Below, in pieces: positions 23,195 through 33,690 of a DNA stretch of 64,000 bases (its first letter is position 1; each line of letters starts with the position of its first letter). A program made the translations under genes and the position numbers. The stretch comes from Patella vulgata (Eukaryota; Mollusca; Gastropoda; Patellidae), in contig NC_065885.2 of NCBI RefSeq assembly GCF_932274485.2, positions 42,049,062 through 42,113,061 on the forward strand. Direction: 5' to 3'. Below the pieces are notes generated by a model. That model made no database searches, was not told the origin of the DNA, and was given only the letters and a program-made list of their open reading frames with translations.

Positions 23195-23934
23195 TAAGCA
23201 GAGCGATAAGCAATTTGATTGGTTGAGACTTTGGAACACAATAACTCTCCTTCAAATTGAGGTAGAATGTTCAAACTTGGTGTAGGCATTCATTTGGTGA
23301 ATCCCTTGATGGAGTTCGATGATGAACATTGTCTGCTTACGGTAGGCAGAGATAAGCAATCTGATTGGTTGATGCTTTAGGGCACGATAACTTTGGTTAT
23401 AATGAAGTGAGAGTGATGAAACTCTGAATATAGATTCATTATATCATTACCTTGACTAAGTTCGATTGTGCGAATTTTCTGCCTGGGCTAAGGAGTGATA
23501 AACAATTTGTATGGTCAAGACTTTGGAACATAAAAACTCTGCTTTTAATTGAGGTAGAATGTTTAAACCTGATGTAGATGTTCATTAGGTGAATGTCTTG
23601 ACTGATTTCAATGAATAACATTTCAAGCGAAAGCTAAGCAGAGCTAATCAATTTTATTGGTCGATGCTTTGGGAAGAGATAATCTTGATTCTATCTGATA
23701 GAGGGTGATGAAACTCAGTGTGTAGTTTGATTGCTCGATACTTTTGGAAAAAATAAATGTGCGATTAATTAATATATTTATTTGGGGATTTCGGCGGAGG
23801 ACATCAGCCTCACTGTTGGCTTGTTATCATTGTTGTTGTATTTTGGTGTTTTAGATTAACACAATAAACACAATTTTGTTTTTTAGACAGTATTATTAAT
23901 TAAGATTCGGAGGATTTGTGCAGATTCCATATAT

Positions 23935-24195
23935 GATGAATTTCTAGACCTGAGCTACCGTCTCTTTGTCCGCAGGTATTATGTTTATTGCCCTGTCTTT
24001 CTGAAGTTCTTTGAGGGCTTTAGGTGTGGTTGTTAGGTTGTCACCTGTGATGAGGCTACCAATGATAACAGTTTTGGTAATATATTCGTTCTGAGATGTT
24101 TTAAAAGGTGCTTGGGTTGAGTTTTAGTTTGTTGATATTATTGGTATGGTTGCATTTCACAAGGATGTATAGATAGTTTGGCATTGGCTTCAATC
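23935..24195 (-). mobile_element. Penelope-like RT fragment
   Basis: On the minus strand a short conceptual translation reads TPKALKELQKDRAINIIPAD followed by KET. This resembles the motif just before the reverse transcriptase core of Penelope-like elements (ALKxLxxDxxIxIxPADKG). Only this part is recognisable and it is a broken remnant. No Penelope LTR or GIY-YIG part was seen. Confidence 0.45.
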
Positions 24196-24219
24196 TGTTT
24201 CGAAGAATGTTATATGATA

Positions 24220-25144
24220 AAGAGTTGCGGTGAGTCAATTACGGTCACTCGGTTAACCGGTCACGGTTCGGTTGCACTGTTGAACCGGTTCAAAAAATTA
24301 CTATTCGGTATTCGTTTTCATATGATACCTGACCTTCAAACCCAGGAATGATAGCCACAATATTGTTTTCTTTCACTAAGACCACATAATTATTTCAAAT
24401 AGCACATGTCATTTGTGATAAGCCTCGGGAAGTTAACGACTGTAAATTCCCACTCCAAGTTTTGACATTACGTTATTAGCCCTCGCTGTCAAGCATTAAT
24501 TGCCTCAACTGACTGACAAATTAATTGTTTTACAGTATTAACCTCATCAATCCATAAACAAAGTCTCAAAATAAAACAAGTATGAAGTGATGAAATAATA
24601 TTAAAATAGATAGGATATAATTTAGTAAAATTGTTTATACATGTATTATCACTCGAGCGCACGATGCTGTGCCGATGGGGTCAAAGTTGACATACGGGTC
24701 ACTGGTACCATAGGATACAGCATGGCTTGCGACAGAAACACGTGTAGTAAATCCTTTGGAATTAGCTGTTGTTGAATAATCAAACTTATTTTGTATTTAA
24801 AAATCCAAAGGTATGCTTTCAAATATTGAGTTCATAACTAATCTTATGAAGTATTAGTGAAGCTTTTTTTTTTTTTTTAAATCAACATGATTTCAAATCA
24901 ATTCAACTGGTCTATACGTGACCTGTCAACGCGCAAGTTGGAGAAATGAAACATTAAGAATGAATGAATTAATGGAATTTGAACTGACTGTTAACTTAAA
25001 AACTGTAATACTAATAATATATTATCAAGTCTTATTTTGATGCAACAAATATTTTCATAGAAAATTTTTATGGGTTAACTGGTTACGGTTGGGTTTTTAA
25101 CGACCAGTTAACCGGTTCAAGAATTTTTGAACCATTACATCCTT
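24220..25144 (+). mobile_element. MITE family E, clean copy
   Basis: Both ends carry GGTTAAC/CCGGTTCA-type words; the right end read in reverse starts 'aaggatgtaatggttca', matching the end of the copy at 2486. The interior (24340-24980) is shared with 25700-26480. No transposase is encoded. The superfamily is uncertain, with a hAT-like MITE the likeliest. Confidence 0.6.
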
Positions 25145-25322
25145 ATTGGGAGCAGTCCGATTTACAGTTTGTACGTTCCACGTGGCAGCGAGACTTTAGA
25201 ACATGTTGACTCTCCTTTTTACACGCCCACTTTGAAATGTGCTCGTATATTGCCATCAACCCTGTCTGTCCATCCGGCATCCACGAGCTAAGGGCTAAAG
25301 TTAATATCTGATTGACTTTAAA

Positions 25323-26730
25323 GGGACCATCACAGGCCACGAAATTTCAAATTTTGGTGTAACCAGAAAAATGGTTGCGAGTTTATGCTCTTCATAACCA
25401 TTTTCTTTGATTACGCCAGATGACCATTGCGTAACCAATTGGTTACATAAAATGGTTGCGCTATTTTCATGTTTTATCCAGATTTAAATGGTGCTATTAT
25501 TATTCATTTCCACTTGCAGTGAATGTATTTTTAAAAGAAATAACTTGACTAATTTATATATATTTATATTTAATATTATATTTTGAGGTTCAGTGTTTAT
25601 GACTTTAATCCCACGGTACATCCCCATTTAAACATTAGAAAAAATTGTTCCACTTCACTAAATCCCTATATTTTAAAAATTCTTTTATCAATCAGCTTTT
25701 TCAAACATTACTAATGGATTTTCGTTTTTATATCATATCTGAACTTCAAAAACCATGAATGGTAGCTACCATACTGTTTTCGGTCACTAAAGACTACATA
25801 CGTGCTTCATATTACACTTGTCATTTGTAATCATTCTTCCAAGTACGTAGACGTAGCCAGGTGCAGATCCAGAAGGGTTGGGGGGGTGTCTGGGGTCCCC
25901 CCCCAGCCCCTCTGCTCAGCAACATAAAATTATTTGCAACCTTTTTTATGAGAAAAGTGTCATAATTGTGCTTTATCCTTTATTGGCAGAACAGGATATT
26001 GGATTTCTCTGTTTAAAAAGATCAATGTGTATGTATATATGCCAAAATGACGCAAACCCCCTACTGCAAAAATTCCTGGATCCGCCCCTGGTAGCATGAG
26101 ATAGCCTCACTCATAGGTAGCGACTGATTGACAAACAGTATTTATTAACTGCGGCACTCTATACACAAAGTCTCAAAAGGAAACAGAATAGTTTGATGTC
26201 ATGAAATAATATTAAAATTGACAGGACAGTAAAATCGTTTACAGCGATGCCAGAGGGGGTCAAAGTTGACGACATACATATAGGTCATTGGTACTACCGT
26301 ACAGCATGGCTATAGTGAAAACTGAAAGGGACACGTGTAGTAAATTATTTGGAAATCTACCTGGCATGTTAAATGGTCAAACTCATTTCTCATTTTGTGT
26401 TCGAAAATCCAAAGGTACACTTTCAAATATTATGGCAGCTGTCAAAATACCTGATCTGTCAAAGTACTGGTAAGATGGAGAAATGAAATGCCAAGAATGA
26501 ATGAATGCAGTTTGTGCTATAATACAGATAATTTAGACCTGTGTCACAAAGTCATCCTGTATAAAAATTGATCAAATGTGAATAAATTTGTTAGTGAAAT
26601 TTGTTAACGTAACCGATATTTCAATTTGCGTAACCAGGAAATCAGTCGCATGTTTTTGAGCTGGTGCGACCGCAAGAACCGATTGGTATCGTTTGCATGA
26701 AATTTTGTGACCTGCATCAGATGGTCACCA
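25323..26730 (+). mobile_element. MITE related to family E, with long imperfect TIRs
   Basis: Left end 'GGACCATCACAGGCCACG' followed by AAATTT; the right end in reverse complement reads 'GGTGACCATC', then 'CAGGTCAC' and AAATTT, an imperfect inverted pair. The middle (25700-26480) aligns with the family E copy at 24340-24980, including 'ggggtcaaagttgac' and 'cacgtgtagtaaat'. No clean target duplication was identified. A smaller hAT-like MITE lies inside. Confidence 0.55.
25858..26090. mobile_element. hAT-like MITE with 5-bp duplication
   Basis: Ends CAGGTGCAGATCCAG and, in reverse, CAGGGGCGGATCCAG, a very widespread hAT-type terminus. GTAGC lies directly outside both ends (25853-25857 and 26091-26095). 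Five-base duplications are known for the hAT5 group. Confidence 0.7.
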
Positions 26731-26829
26731 TCCCGATTTTAACAGAGTTTCCGAAATAAAAGTCTGTGTACGTATTAAATTTAAGCGCCAAATTATGGAC
26801 CGATGGTATACATGTATTTACCTTGTCAT

Positions 26830-27325
26830 AAAATTTTCGTCTAAGGCTAAGCAGAGCTAAACAATGTGATATGGTTCAGACTTTCTAATAAATGTGAAAG
26901 TGATGAAACTTTGAGTATAGTTTCATTACATCAATACCTTGATTAAGTTCGACAATGACAATTTTCTGCCTTGACCAAGTAGTGATAATGGATTTGATTG
27001 GTCAAGACTCTGGAACACAATAACTGTGTTTTTAATTGAGGTAGAATGTTCAATCTTGGTAATTTTGCTTGGTCAATGCTTTCAGACACGATAACTTCTC
27101 TTCTGGTCAAGGTACATGTATCTAGTGATGATACTTCACTATTCATCATGACCTTGACTAAGTTCGATCATGAATCTTTCTGCCAAAGCTACATGTAAGT
27201 ATAGATAAGCAGTTTGATTGCTGGTTGCTTAATTGCTTTATATAAAGAGAAATATGCAATTAGTTAATGTGTGAACTATGTATTTTGGAATTCAGCCATG
27301 GCAAATCAGCCTCACTGTTGGCTTG
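26830..27325 (+). mobile_element. HINE-C fragment, 3' half
   Basis: Two to three diverged family C satellite units ('cttgattaagttcga', 'gatttgattggtcaag') followed by the family C 3' end 'cagcctcactgttggcttg'. The 5' end is missing. Confidence 0.6.
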
Positions 27326-27491
27326 TGAGCACTAGAAAGAACTACATGTAGCAGTCAATCAAATTTTAATTATTTCTGATAGGTTGTTACTGACTTTTAG
27401 CCTCTTGCAAAGGCTCCCATTACCATCAAGAGAATAAATATGTGATAACATTTGTGGACTGCTGGAACAACTTAGCTGCTGTAGGGATGTG

Positions 27492-27763
27492 AGTTCATCA
27501 GGACTTTCCGGCATGGTTTCCCCTTGTCAGCGGTGCAGGACGGATGGCCTAACAAGGACAGCTGTCTAGTCATTCGGATGGGACAAAAAACCAAGGTGAC
27601 TCACGTCCTGTGTACCAATTGGCATGTACGTAAAAGATCCTTTGGCAGATGGAATTTGATATAAGAGTAGGCAAAATTTCCCTCATAGCGCACTGCATTG
27701 ACGTATGCCCGTCTTCATTAGCCAAGTGAGCAGAACAGTAGGACATTAAACTGCATTTCATTT
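27492..27763 (+). mobile_element. SINE-A, 5' truncated
   Basis: Plus-strand SINE-A lacking its tRNA head, ending in 'catttcatttt'. TAGGGATGTG (27482-27491) and TAGGGATATG (27764-27773) flank it. They split the HINE-B word 'gctgtgggcgtatg', so it jumped into the HINE after that element was in place. Confidence 0.75.
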
Positions 27764-27810
27764 TAGGGATATGTTTTATTGCCTGGCAACATATCTTTAT
27801 ATATTGAAAT

Positions 27811-27857
27811 CTTATATCTTTTCAGGTCAATGTTGCCTGTAAATTGAAAATTTAAAG
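27811..27857 (+). other. LTN1: Probable 3' splice site and 5' UTR of LTN1
   Basis: 'cttatatcttttcag' followed by GT at 27826 is a good acceptor with a pyrimidine tract, 32 bases before the ATG. If used, the 5' UTR has an intron that begins upstream of or within the transposon-rich DNA. The start context is 'aaagATGT'. No TATA box or other promoter element could be assigned. Confidence 0.5.
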
Positions 27858-30800
27858 ATGTCTGGTAAGAAAGGATCTAATCGTGTGAAAGGTAACTTGA
27901 AGCCATCAAGTAGCAGTCAAGCTGCAAGTTTACTGGCTGGCCAAACTCCTGGCTTTATTGGTTTTGGTGCCCAAACGTCACCATCTTTTGTTCCTCTAAG
28001 CCATATTTTGGATGATGTAGATAGCACTTTAGACTCTGATGTACGACTTTTACTTCGAAAATTATCTAAAAGAGACACAACTACAAAAATAAAGGCATTG
28101 CAGGAACTGGGAGCAATTTGTCAACAGAAAGATGCAGATGTTATTAAATCCATGCTTCCCTTTTGGCCAAGACTTTACAACAGACTATCTATTGATACTG
28201 ATCACAAAGTACGAGAGGCTGTTCAACAAACATTTTTAATCATAACTAGTCAAGTTAAGAAGGAAATAGCCCCTTACTTGAAATCAATAATGGGTTGTTG
28301 GATATTAAGCCAGTGTGATACCTATCCTACTGTTGCTTCTGCTGCAAATCAAGCTTTCCATAATACCTTCCCAAGTGGGAAACAGAATGAAGCTCTGACA
28401 ATTTACCGACAAGAAATAATTAATTACTTTGTGGACAATCTAGTAAATAAAACCGCACAGTCCTTAAGTGATTCAAAAACAACTGATTCAGAAGATATGG
28501 AAAGTAAATATACCCGTACTGTAGCATCTTCTTTATTAGGTTGTAGAAAACTTATTAGTGCTATACCAGAAGATAAATTGTCAACACTAGTATCATCAAT
28601 TATCAGCTTGTTTGAAAATGGAAAATTTTGGAAGCATGGAAAATCAGTGGTACCTAGTGTAAAAGCTGGACTTTATTCATTTCTTGCAGTAGTTTGCCAA
28701 AGGTACCCTGAAGTAGCAAATAGTTATAGTAGTAAGCTAACTCCGCTAGTACTTCACAACCTTGATATTTCAAATCCATTAATTGTTGGGTCTATGTGGG
28801 AAGCCATTCTATCTTTAGTGAATTATTCACCAGTCTGTTGGGAGCATATTTCCTTGCAGAAAGCATTTTGGCCTAAACTGAGGAAATCATTAGAAGGGGG
28901 TTGTCATGGTAATGCATCAACAATAGCCCCAAATTTAATGCCTCTGCTCAGCAAAATTCCAGTAAACTTATACCAGTCTGATGGTAAAAGTACTTTTTAT
29001 CTAGAATTTTTAACATCCATGAGAACAGGATTTAAAGTGGAAAGTGTATCACAAAGTAATATTGAATCTTCAGCTCTAATTAAAGCTTATATTGAATGTT
29101 GTCGTTACACCATAAATCAAACAACACTTGTAGAAAATCCGAAAGAAGAGATATCAAAGAATATCCTTGATGTGTGCATTTTAGACCTTTTAAAATCCAC
29201 ACTGACTGAAGAGAAAATATCTGCAATTGCTTCACCTTTGTATTCTTGTGTAGGATCATTTATGAAATCTTTGGATAAGTCTTCAAAAGATAAGGGACTA
29301 TCAGAATATTTCTGGAATCAGATCAGAGATTTTCTTTTTACCCTATTAAAAGATCAGTCTCATGGAATAACTGACAGGCTCTCAGCTTTAATGAAGGGAT
29401 TTTTGGTGCCAAGTTTCTCTACTAAGAAGGCTTTAAGATTTGCTGATAATAGTGTACAAAAATATAAAAGAGATCCTGTTACAGTGTTAGTCAACCCAGA
29501 CACATTGTCCGATAGTTTTTCTGACTTCTATGCTTCTATTTTAGTTTATGTGTATAGTGAAATGATAGTGGAATCCAAACAGGAACTATATTTACCGTTT
29601 TTTGCAGACATGTTTGATCTATACATAACTAAAAATATATTATCAAAACTCCTGTCCTTGGAAGAAAATCAAGATAAAAATATTTTTGTTGAATTTTTTA
29701 AAGTAGCATGCATGCCATGGCTAAAGTCCAGTTCCCGTTCCTATGTGAGTTCCGAAAATATTGTAACAATTTCTTTCAAATGCTTAGAAAATGTTGAAAC
29801 AGTTGACTGCTCAGTACTACTTCCAGAACTGATTGAAAACTGTAATGGTCTTATTCAGCGCTGTATTGTTATAGAGAAACTCACAGAGAAACGAAAATTT
29901 GATCCTAAAGCTGGAACTATCTTTAGAAGTTCAAGTGTAACTCAGATGATTTTGGGTCTTGTCAGGGAAACCTGTGTATTAAGTACTAAAACAGATAACT
30001 CTGATAATAATGAACTTATTGAAAGAGGGTGGAGCGTTATTACTCTTGTTTTATCATCTTGCGGCGAGGAGGAGACTGTGTATGATAATGATTGTGTCGA
30101 GGCAGTTATTTTAGCAATAGGAGAAGTACTGAACTCCTTGAACCATACAGCTAGTAACAGTAACTTAGTTCAGGTTGTACAATTCGTTACCAGAGCAGCC
30201 TGTTCATTCTTTGATAACCTCAAAGACATTTTGTGCCCGAAAGCTTCTGAAGAACTCATGATGACACTGTTCAGAATAAGTGTTGATTCCTTTTATAACC
30301 TAGAAAAAAAAGTATTGGAATGTTGTGAGCGGGCATGGTCAAAGGGTCTAATTCTACTTCTCAAATCTGAAGTTACTGATTTAAATGATGATGGATTTTT
30401 ATACCAAGCTTGTATATTGATCAAGAAACTTGTCTCGGCTAAAGAGACTAATAGACAGTCATTAATTAGATTACTGAAAAGTGTTGAGATTTTATTGAAC
30501 AATGTAAAATATAATACAACTTCTAACAAAACAATTCTCCATCTGCTTCTACAACTCCTCCATATACCATTTGGAGAAAAGGAATGCTTAAAATATATCT
30601 CCCTCTTGGGTTATGTTTATATCTCTGGTGATGTTTTGTCAGCTGCAGAAAATCTTCCACAGCATATTTCAGTAAGTAGTGCAAACCACCTACCTGTGTT
30701 AGTAAACCAAGGAACTCTAAATGCACAACTAGTTCTATTCTGTCGCCGAGGAGGTATGTCAGTAACCATTTCTGAAGAAAGTTCAGACAAAATTGTGAGT

Positions 30801-33053
30801 TCAGAGTCAAACCTTAGCATTAACATAAATGACTACCTAATTCATGTTTTTCAAGCTTTGTCAATATCAAAAACGCTTCTTGTTCATGAAAAGCTAAAGT
30901 CTTGCCAACTTTTGACAGACATAAAGAATTTGGAGGGTATAGTGCAAGCAGTTAAATTGGCACTAACAGATTACGACAAGAAACAATTGTTACAAAAGGC
31001 CATCACAGATTCAGAAGAAGAAGGCAAACTCAAATCATTATTGTTAGCTTTCATACTAGATGCCTTTGTTCCCAAATACTGTTCTTTGAATTTTGATGAA
31101 ATGATGGAGAGATGGAATGACCTTTCTTGTGGAATTGTTCATTCTATACAAACCCTTGCACCCTTTTTCCCTTCTTCTAAAGCCCAGAGACTAGCAGAAA
31201 TACAAATACCGGTCCTGATATCTTCTATGTCAACTACAAATGAATGGTTAGGATACAGAAGTCTTGCTGTCATTACTTCATGCTTGTCTTCAATGGGTAA
31301 AAACTCACAGCCCGAGATCTTTGCATCTTTCAGATCATTGGTTAATAATGTACTTCAGATTGTGAGGAATTGGCGTGGAGCAGATGATCACTTTATGGTG
31401 TTAACTGATGAAGATTTGAATGATATTAGAAAAGTACTGTCAAGCATAGAGGTTGCAAAGTTTTTAAATATTGTGATTGTAACAGCTCCTGAAAGTATAT
31501 CAGATAAAGAATGGGATATGGTTTTATGTTGTGTTGTTGACTGGGTGCATAGAATTAAAAGTTGTGCACATGTTAAAGATCCCCATGTTACATCTGTTGC
31601 ATTTGCCACAGCTGTTAGTCGTCTTCTATTAGAGATTTCAAAGTGCATAAACGAAAAAGTTAAATATAATGCATCAGAATATCCAGAATGTTTGTCATCA
31701 GAGTGGAAAGAATTTTTCAGTGAAGCAATCTTCGGAGAGCTAATTCCGGTATATATAGCTTTGCCAGGACGAAGGTGTTGCTCAGCTGTAGTTAAAATGA
31801 TGATTACTGCACTGGGAAAGTCTTTGTCTTACTGTAACAAATGCCATATTTTGAAACACAAACTTCCTGTTTATCTAGATGCAGATGATGATTCCTTACT
31901 TGAACAAGACACTCAAACATTTTTAAATCATTTCTGTCCCTATTTACTTTGTGAACAGTTGGATGTTCAGAAAACGGTTTATTCGTTACTGGAGAAGATA
32001 ATGGGTGAAGTTGCCAAGCAATATCAAGAACTTGGTAAAGAAGATGGTTCACAAACCCGAACTGAAGAGTCTTGTATCCAATCCCCCCCAAAGGTATTAA
32101 TGGGTATAGTTAAGAAGGGAAGACAAGCTATGGAACTAGTTCTCGGTAATTTATCAATTGGTGAACAATATATTATCAGTCCGCATTCCGAAGAATTTCA
32201 ATTTGTGTATGGGTATATGCTAGCGTGGAAACTCGTATTGACCATCTTCAAAACCGCCAATCCCCAAATGCGAGCGAAATATGCAACATATCTTAAAGAG
32301 AATGGCTTAATGGCAGGACTCTTGCGACACATATTTTGTCTTCTTCCATCGGAGAGGACTTTAGCAGCTGTCAGTACCAGTTATTTTATTTCCAACAGTA
32401 TTGTTAATGCTCTCAACACCAGTGATGTCGATGTACAGCAACAAGCATACAGTCTCCTTTACCAATGTTTGGAGACCACACCCGCATTGGTTCGGCAGTG
32501 GTGGATGGATCTAGATAGAAAGACATCATTATATGTGGATAAATTCACAAGCAAATACGTAAGTCCACTACTGTGTGGGGACGAAATATCAGCTGTTCAA
32601 CCATCTTCAGAGGATTTAGAAGGAATTACAATAAAACCAAGACCATCCACACGTGAAGTAGTGGCTACTTACATCATGGCTGAAGTTAAGATAGTTGTAA
32701 CCATCACATTACCCGAGAACTTCCCACTAGGAGTCATAGCTGTAAGTAGTGATAAAAGAGTAGGCGCTACGCAGGCTCAGTGGGATCGTTGGTTGTTGCA
32801 GCTCAATATTTTTCTCCAGCACCAGAATGGAACTATTATAGAAGGACTTAAGTTATGGAAGAAGAACATCGATAAGAGATTCGATGGTGTAGAGGATTGT
32901 ATGATTTGTTTTTCTGTGCTCCATGGGACAACATTTCAGTTACCGAAACTTCAATGCCGTACATGCAAGAAGAAATACCACTCTGCTTGCCTTTACAAGT
33001 GGTTTAGCACAAGCATGAACTCTACCTGCCCACTTTGTCGGAACTTATTTTGA
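27858..33053 (+). CDS. LTN1: E3 ubiquitin-protein ligase Listerin
   Basis: Listerin binds 60S ribosomal subunits that still carry a stalled peptidyl-tRNA and ubiquitinates the nascent chain, working in the cytosol with NEMF/Rqc2, TCF25/Rqc1 and p97. The 1,731-residue product is close to the human length (about 1,770). The N terminus has the conserved RVKGNLKPSSS and TPGFIGFG words (residues ~8-40). Then come the first HEAT-like helices with RKLSKRDTTTKIKALQELG, and SIMGCWILSQCDTYP near residue 145. A long alpha-helical HEAT solenoid follows. The RWD-like region is near 1600-1660 (EVVATYIMAEVKIVVTITLP). A C4HC3-type RING at 1681-1728 shows CMIC, CRTC, HSAC and CPLC. The ATG chosen gives the conserved N terminus. 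The frame has no stop or intron, unlike vertebrate LTN1 with about 30 exons, which suggests intron loss or a retrocopy. Orthology is secure from both ends of the protein. Confidence 0.97.
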   Translation: MSGKKGSNRVKGNLKPSSSSQAASLLAGQTPGFIGFGAQTSPSFVPLSHILDDVDSTLDSDVRLLLRKLSKRDTTTKIKALQELGAICQQKDADVIKSMLPFWPRLYNRLSIDTDHKVREAVQQTFLIITSQVKKEIAPYLKSIMGCWILSQCDTYPTVASAANQAFHNTFPSGKQNEALTIYRQEIINYFVDNLVNKTAQSLSDSKTTDSEDMESKYTRTVASSLLGCRKLISAIPEDKLSTLVSSIISLFENGKFWKHGKSVVPSVKAGLYSFLAVVCQRYPEVANSYSSKLTPLVLHNLDISNPLIVGSMWEAILSLVNYSPVCWEHISLQKAFWPKLRKSLEGGCHGNASTIAPNLMPLLSKIPVNLYQSDGKSTFYLEFLTSMRTGFKVESVSQSNIESSALIKAYIECCRYTINQTTLVENPKEEISKNILDVCILDLLKSTLTEEKISAIASPLYSCVGSFMKSLDKSSKDKGLSEYFWNQIRDFLFTLLKDQSHGITDRLSALMKGFLVPSFSTKKALRFADNSVQKYKRDPVTVLVNPDTLSDSFSDFYASILVYVYSEMIVESKQELYLPFFADMFDLYITKNILSKLLSLEENQDKNIFVEFFKVACMPWLKSSSRSYVSSENIVTISFKCLENVETVDCSVLLPELIENCNGLIQRCIVIEKLTEKRKFDPKAGTIFRSSSVTQMILGLVRETCVLSTKTDNSDNNELIERGWSVITLVLSSCGEEETVYDNDCVEAVILAIGEVLNSLNHTASNSNLVQVVQFVTRAACSFFDNLKDILCPKASEELMMTLFRISVDSFYNLEKKVLECCERAWSKGLILLLKSEVTDLNDDGFLYQACILIKKLVSAKETNRQSLIRLLKSVEILLNNVKYNTTSNKTILHLLLQLLHIPFGEKECLKYISLLGYVYISGDVLSAAENLPQHISVSSANHLPVLVNQGTLNAQLVLFCRRGGMSVTISEESSDKIVSSESNLSININDYLIHVFQALSISKTLLVHEKLKSCQLLTDIKNLEGIVQAVKLALTDYDKKQLLQKAITDSEEEGKLKSLLLAFILDAFVPKYCSLNFDEMMERWNDLSCGIVHSIQTLAPFFPSSKAQRLAEIQIPVLISSMSTTNEWLGYRSLAVITSCLSSMGKNSQPEIFASFRSLVNNVLQIVRNWRGADDHFMVLTDEDLNDIRKVLSSIEVAKFLNIVIVTAPESISDKEWDMVLCCVVDWVHRIKSCAHVKDPHVTSVAFATAVSRLLLEISKCINEKVKYNASEYPECLSSEWKEFFSEAIFGELIPVYIALPGRRCCSAVVKMMITALGKSLSYCNKCHILKHKLPVYLDADDDSLLEQDTQTFLNHFCPYLLCEQLDVQKTVYSLLEKIMGEVAKQYQELGKEDGSQTRTEESCIQSPPKVLMGIVKKGRQAMELVLGNLSIGEQYIISPHSEEFQFVYGYMLAWKLVLTIFKTANPQMRAKYATYLKENGLMAGLLRHIFCLLPSERTLAAVSTSYFISNSIVNALNTSDVDVQQQAYSLLYQCLETTPALVRQWWMDLDRKTSLYVDKFTSKYVSPLLCGDEISAVQPSSEDLEGITIKPRPSTREVVATYIMAEVKIVVTITLPENFPLGVIAVSSDKRVGATQAQWDRWLLQLNIFLQHQNGTIIEGLKLWKKNIDKRFDGVEDCMICFSVLHGTTFQLPKLQCRTCKKKYHSACLYKWFSTSMNSTCPLCRNLF

Positions 33054-33250
33054 TCTACTATACGTAAATTACTGGATTATACTGTATATTTATTGATATA
33101 ATTGTTCTTATTATGTAATTATGTATGTGTATAAAGGCATATTTTCGTCTTTTGATTGTAATGTACAACTTAGCTGTCTCAAAAAGAATACCAAATCGTG
33201 GTAACCAGTGGAGTATTAGAGCAAAACTGGGACAACCCTGCTCACAAATA
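33054..33250 (+). other. LTN1: LTN1 3' UTR region
   Basis: AT-rich sequence after the TGA. No canonical AATAAA occurs before the SINE at 33251; 'ataaag' at ~33131 and other variants are the only candidates. There is no genomic poly(A) run, which would have marked a recent retrocopy. Confidence 0.4.
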
Positions 33251-33466
33251 AGAAATGAAATGAAATGGAGTTTTACATCCTACTGTTCTGCTCCGACTGG
33301 ACTAATGAAGACGGGCGTACGCCATACAGTGTACTATAAGGGAAATTCTGCCCGGACAGCGGCGCTACGGCCTACTCTTATATCGAATTCCAACTGCCAG
33401 GGGATCTTTTATGTGCACTCCAATGTGTACACGGTACCTCTGGTTTTCATCCCATTCGAAAGACCC
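33251..33466 (-). mobile_element. SINE-A, 5' truncated
   Basis: Minus-strand SINE-A with the GAAAT tail at the left and the body up to 'catcccattcgaaaga'. The tRNA head is missing. It lies ~200 bases behind the LTN1 stop codon and could supply 3' UTR sequence. Confidence 0.75.
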
Positions 33467-33690
33467 CACAAAAAAAATTAACAAAACACATTGGTTCGGC
33501 ATTTACTAAAGATACCTCATGTAATGAACTCTGTAGGGTGTAGCTTAGAATCAGAATTATAGCGGGATAGGTTTTTTATACGCCCACATTTTCATGTGGA
33601 CGTATATTGCCGTCGCCCCTTTTTGTCCGTCCGTACGTCCGTCCACACGTCCGTCCACAATTTGTTTGTGGAAACTACATGTCACAATTT

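Larger units (their letters stand above)
21919..23823 (+). mobile_element. HINE-C
   Basis: Third family with the same architecture. The 5' end is a hairpin (CCCCGCCTTTC, GAA loop, GAAAGCGGGG), followed by 'gactattaaaatgggttc' and a (GTCC/GTCT)n run. Next comes a ~150 bp satellite recognisable by 'gataagcaatttgattggt' and 'cttgactaagttcga', and a 3' end 'tttcggcggagg' followed by AGCC-TCACTGTT-GGCT and TTG. The 3' word resembles the inverse of the 5' word. Flanks are T-rich, as for families A and B. A Harbinger-like MITE interrupts it. Confidence 0.65.
25219..27795 (+). mobile_element. HINE-B, heavily interrupted, ends next to LTN1
   Basis: The 5' end 'TTACACGCCCACTTTGAAAT' and 'gctcgtatattgcc' match family B. 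After half a satellite unit the element is split by a ~1.4 kb MITE. A HINE-C fragment follows, then the family B 3' part ('cccattaccatcaagag', 'ggactgctggaacaac', 'ttagctgctg'), a SINE, and finally the hairpin GTTGCCTGGCAAC-like end at 27776-27795. The end lies about 30 bases before a probable 3' splice site and 63 before the LTN1 start codon. Confidence 0.6.

Noticed and set aside
30293-32091. Antisense frames inside LTN1
   Set aside because: Shadows of the LTN1 coding strand with no independent support.
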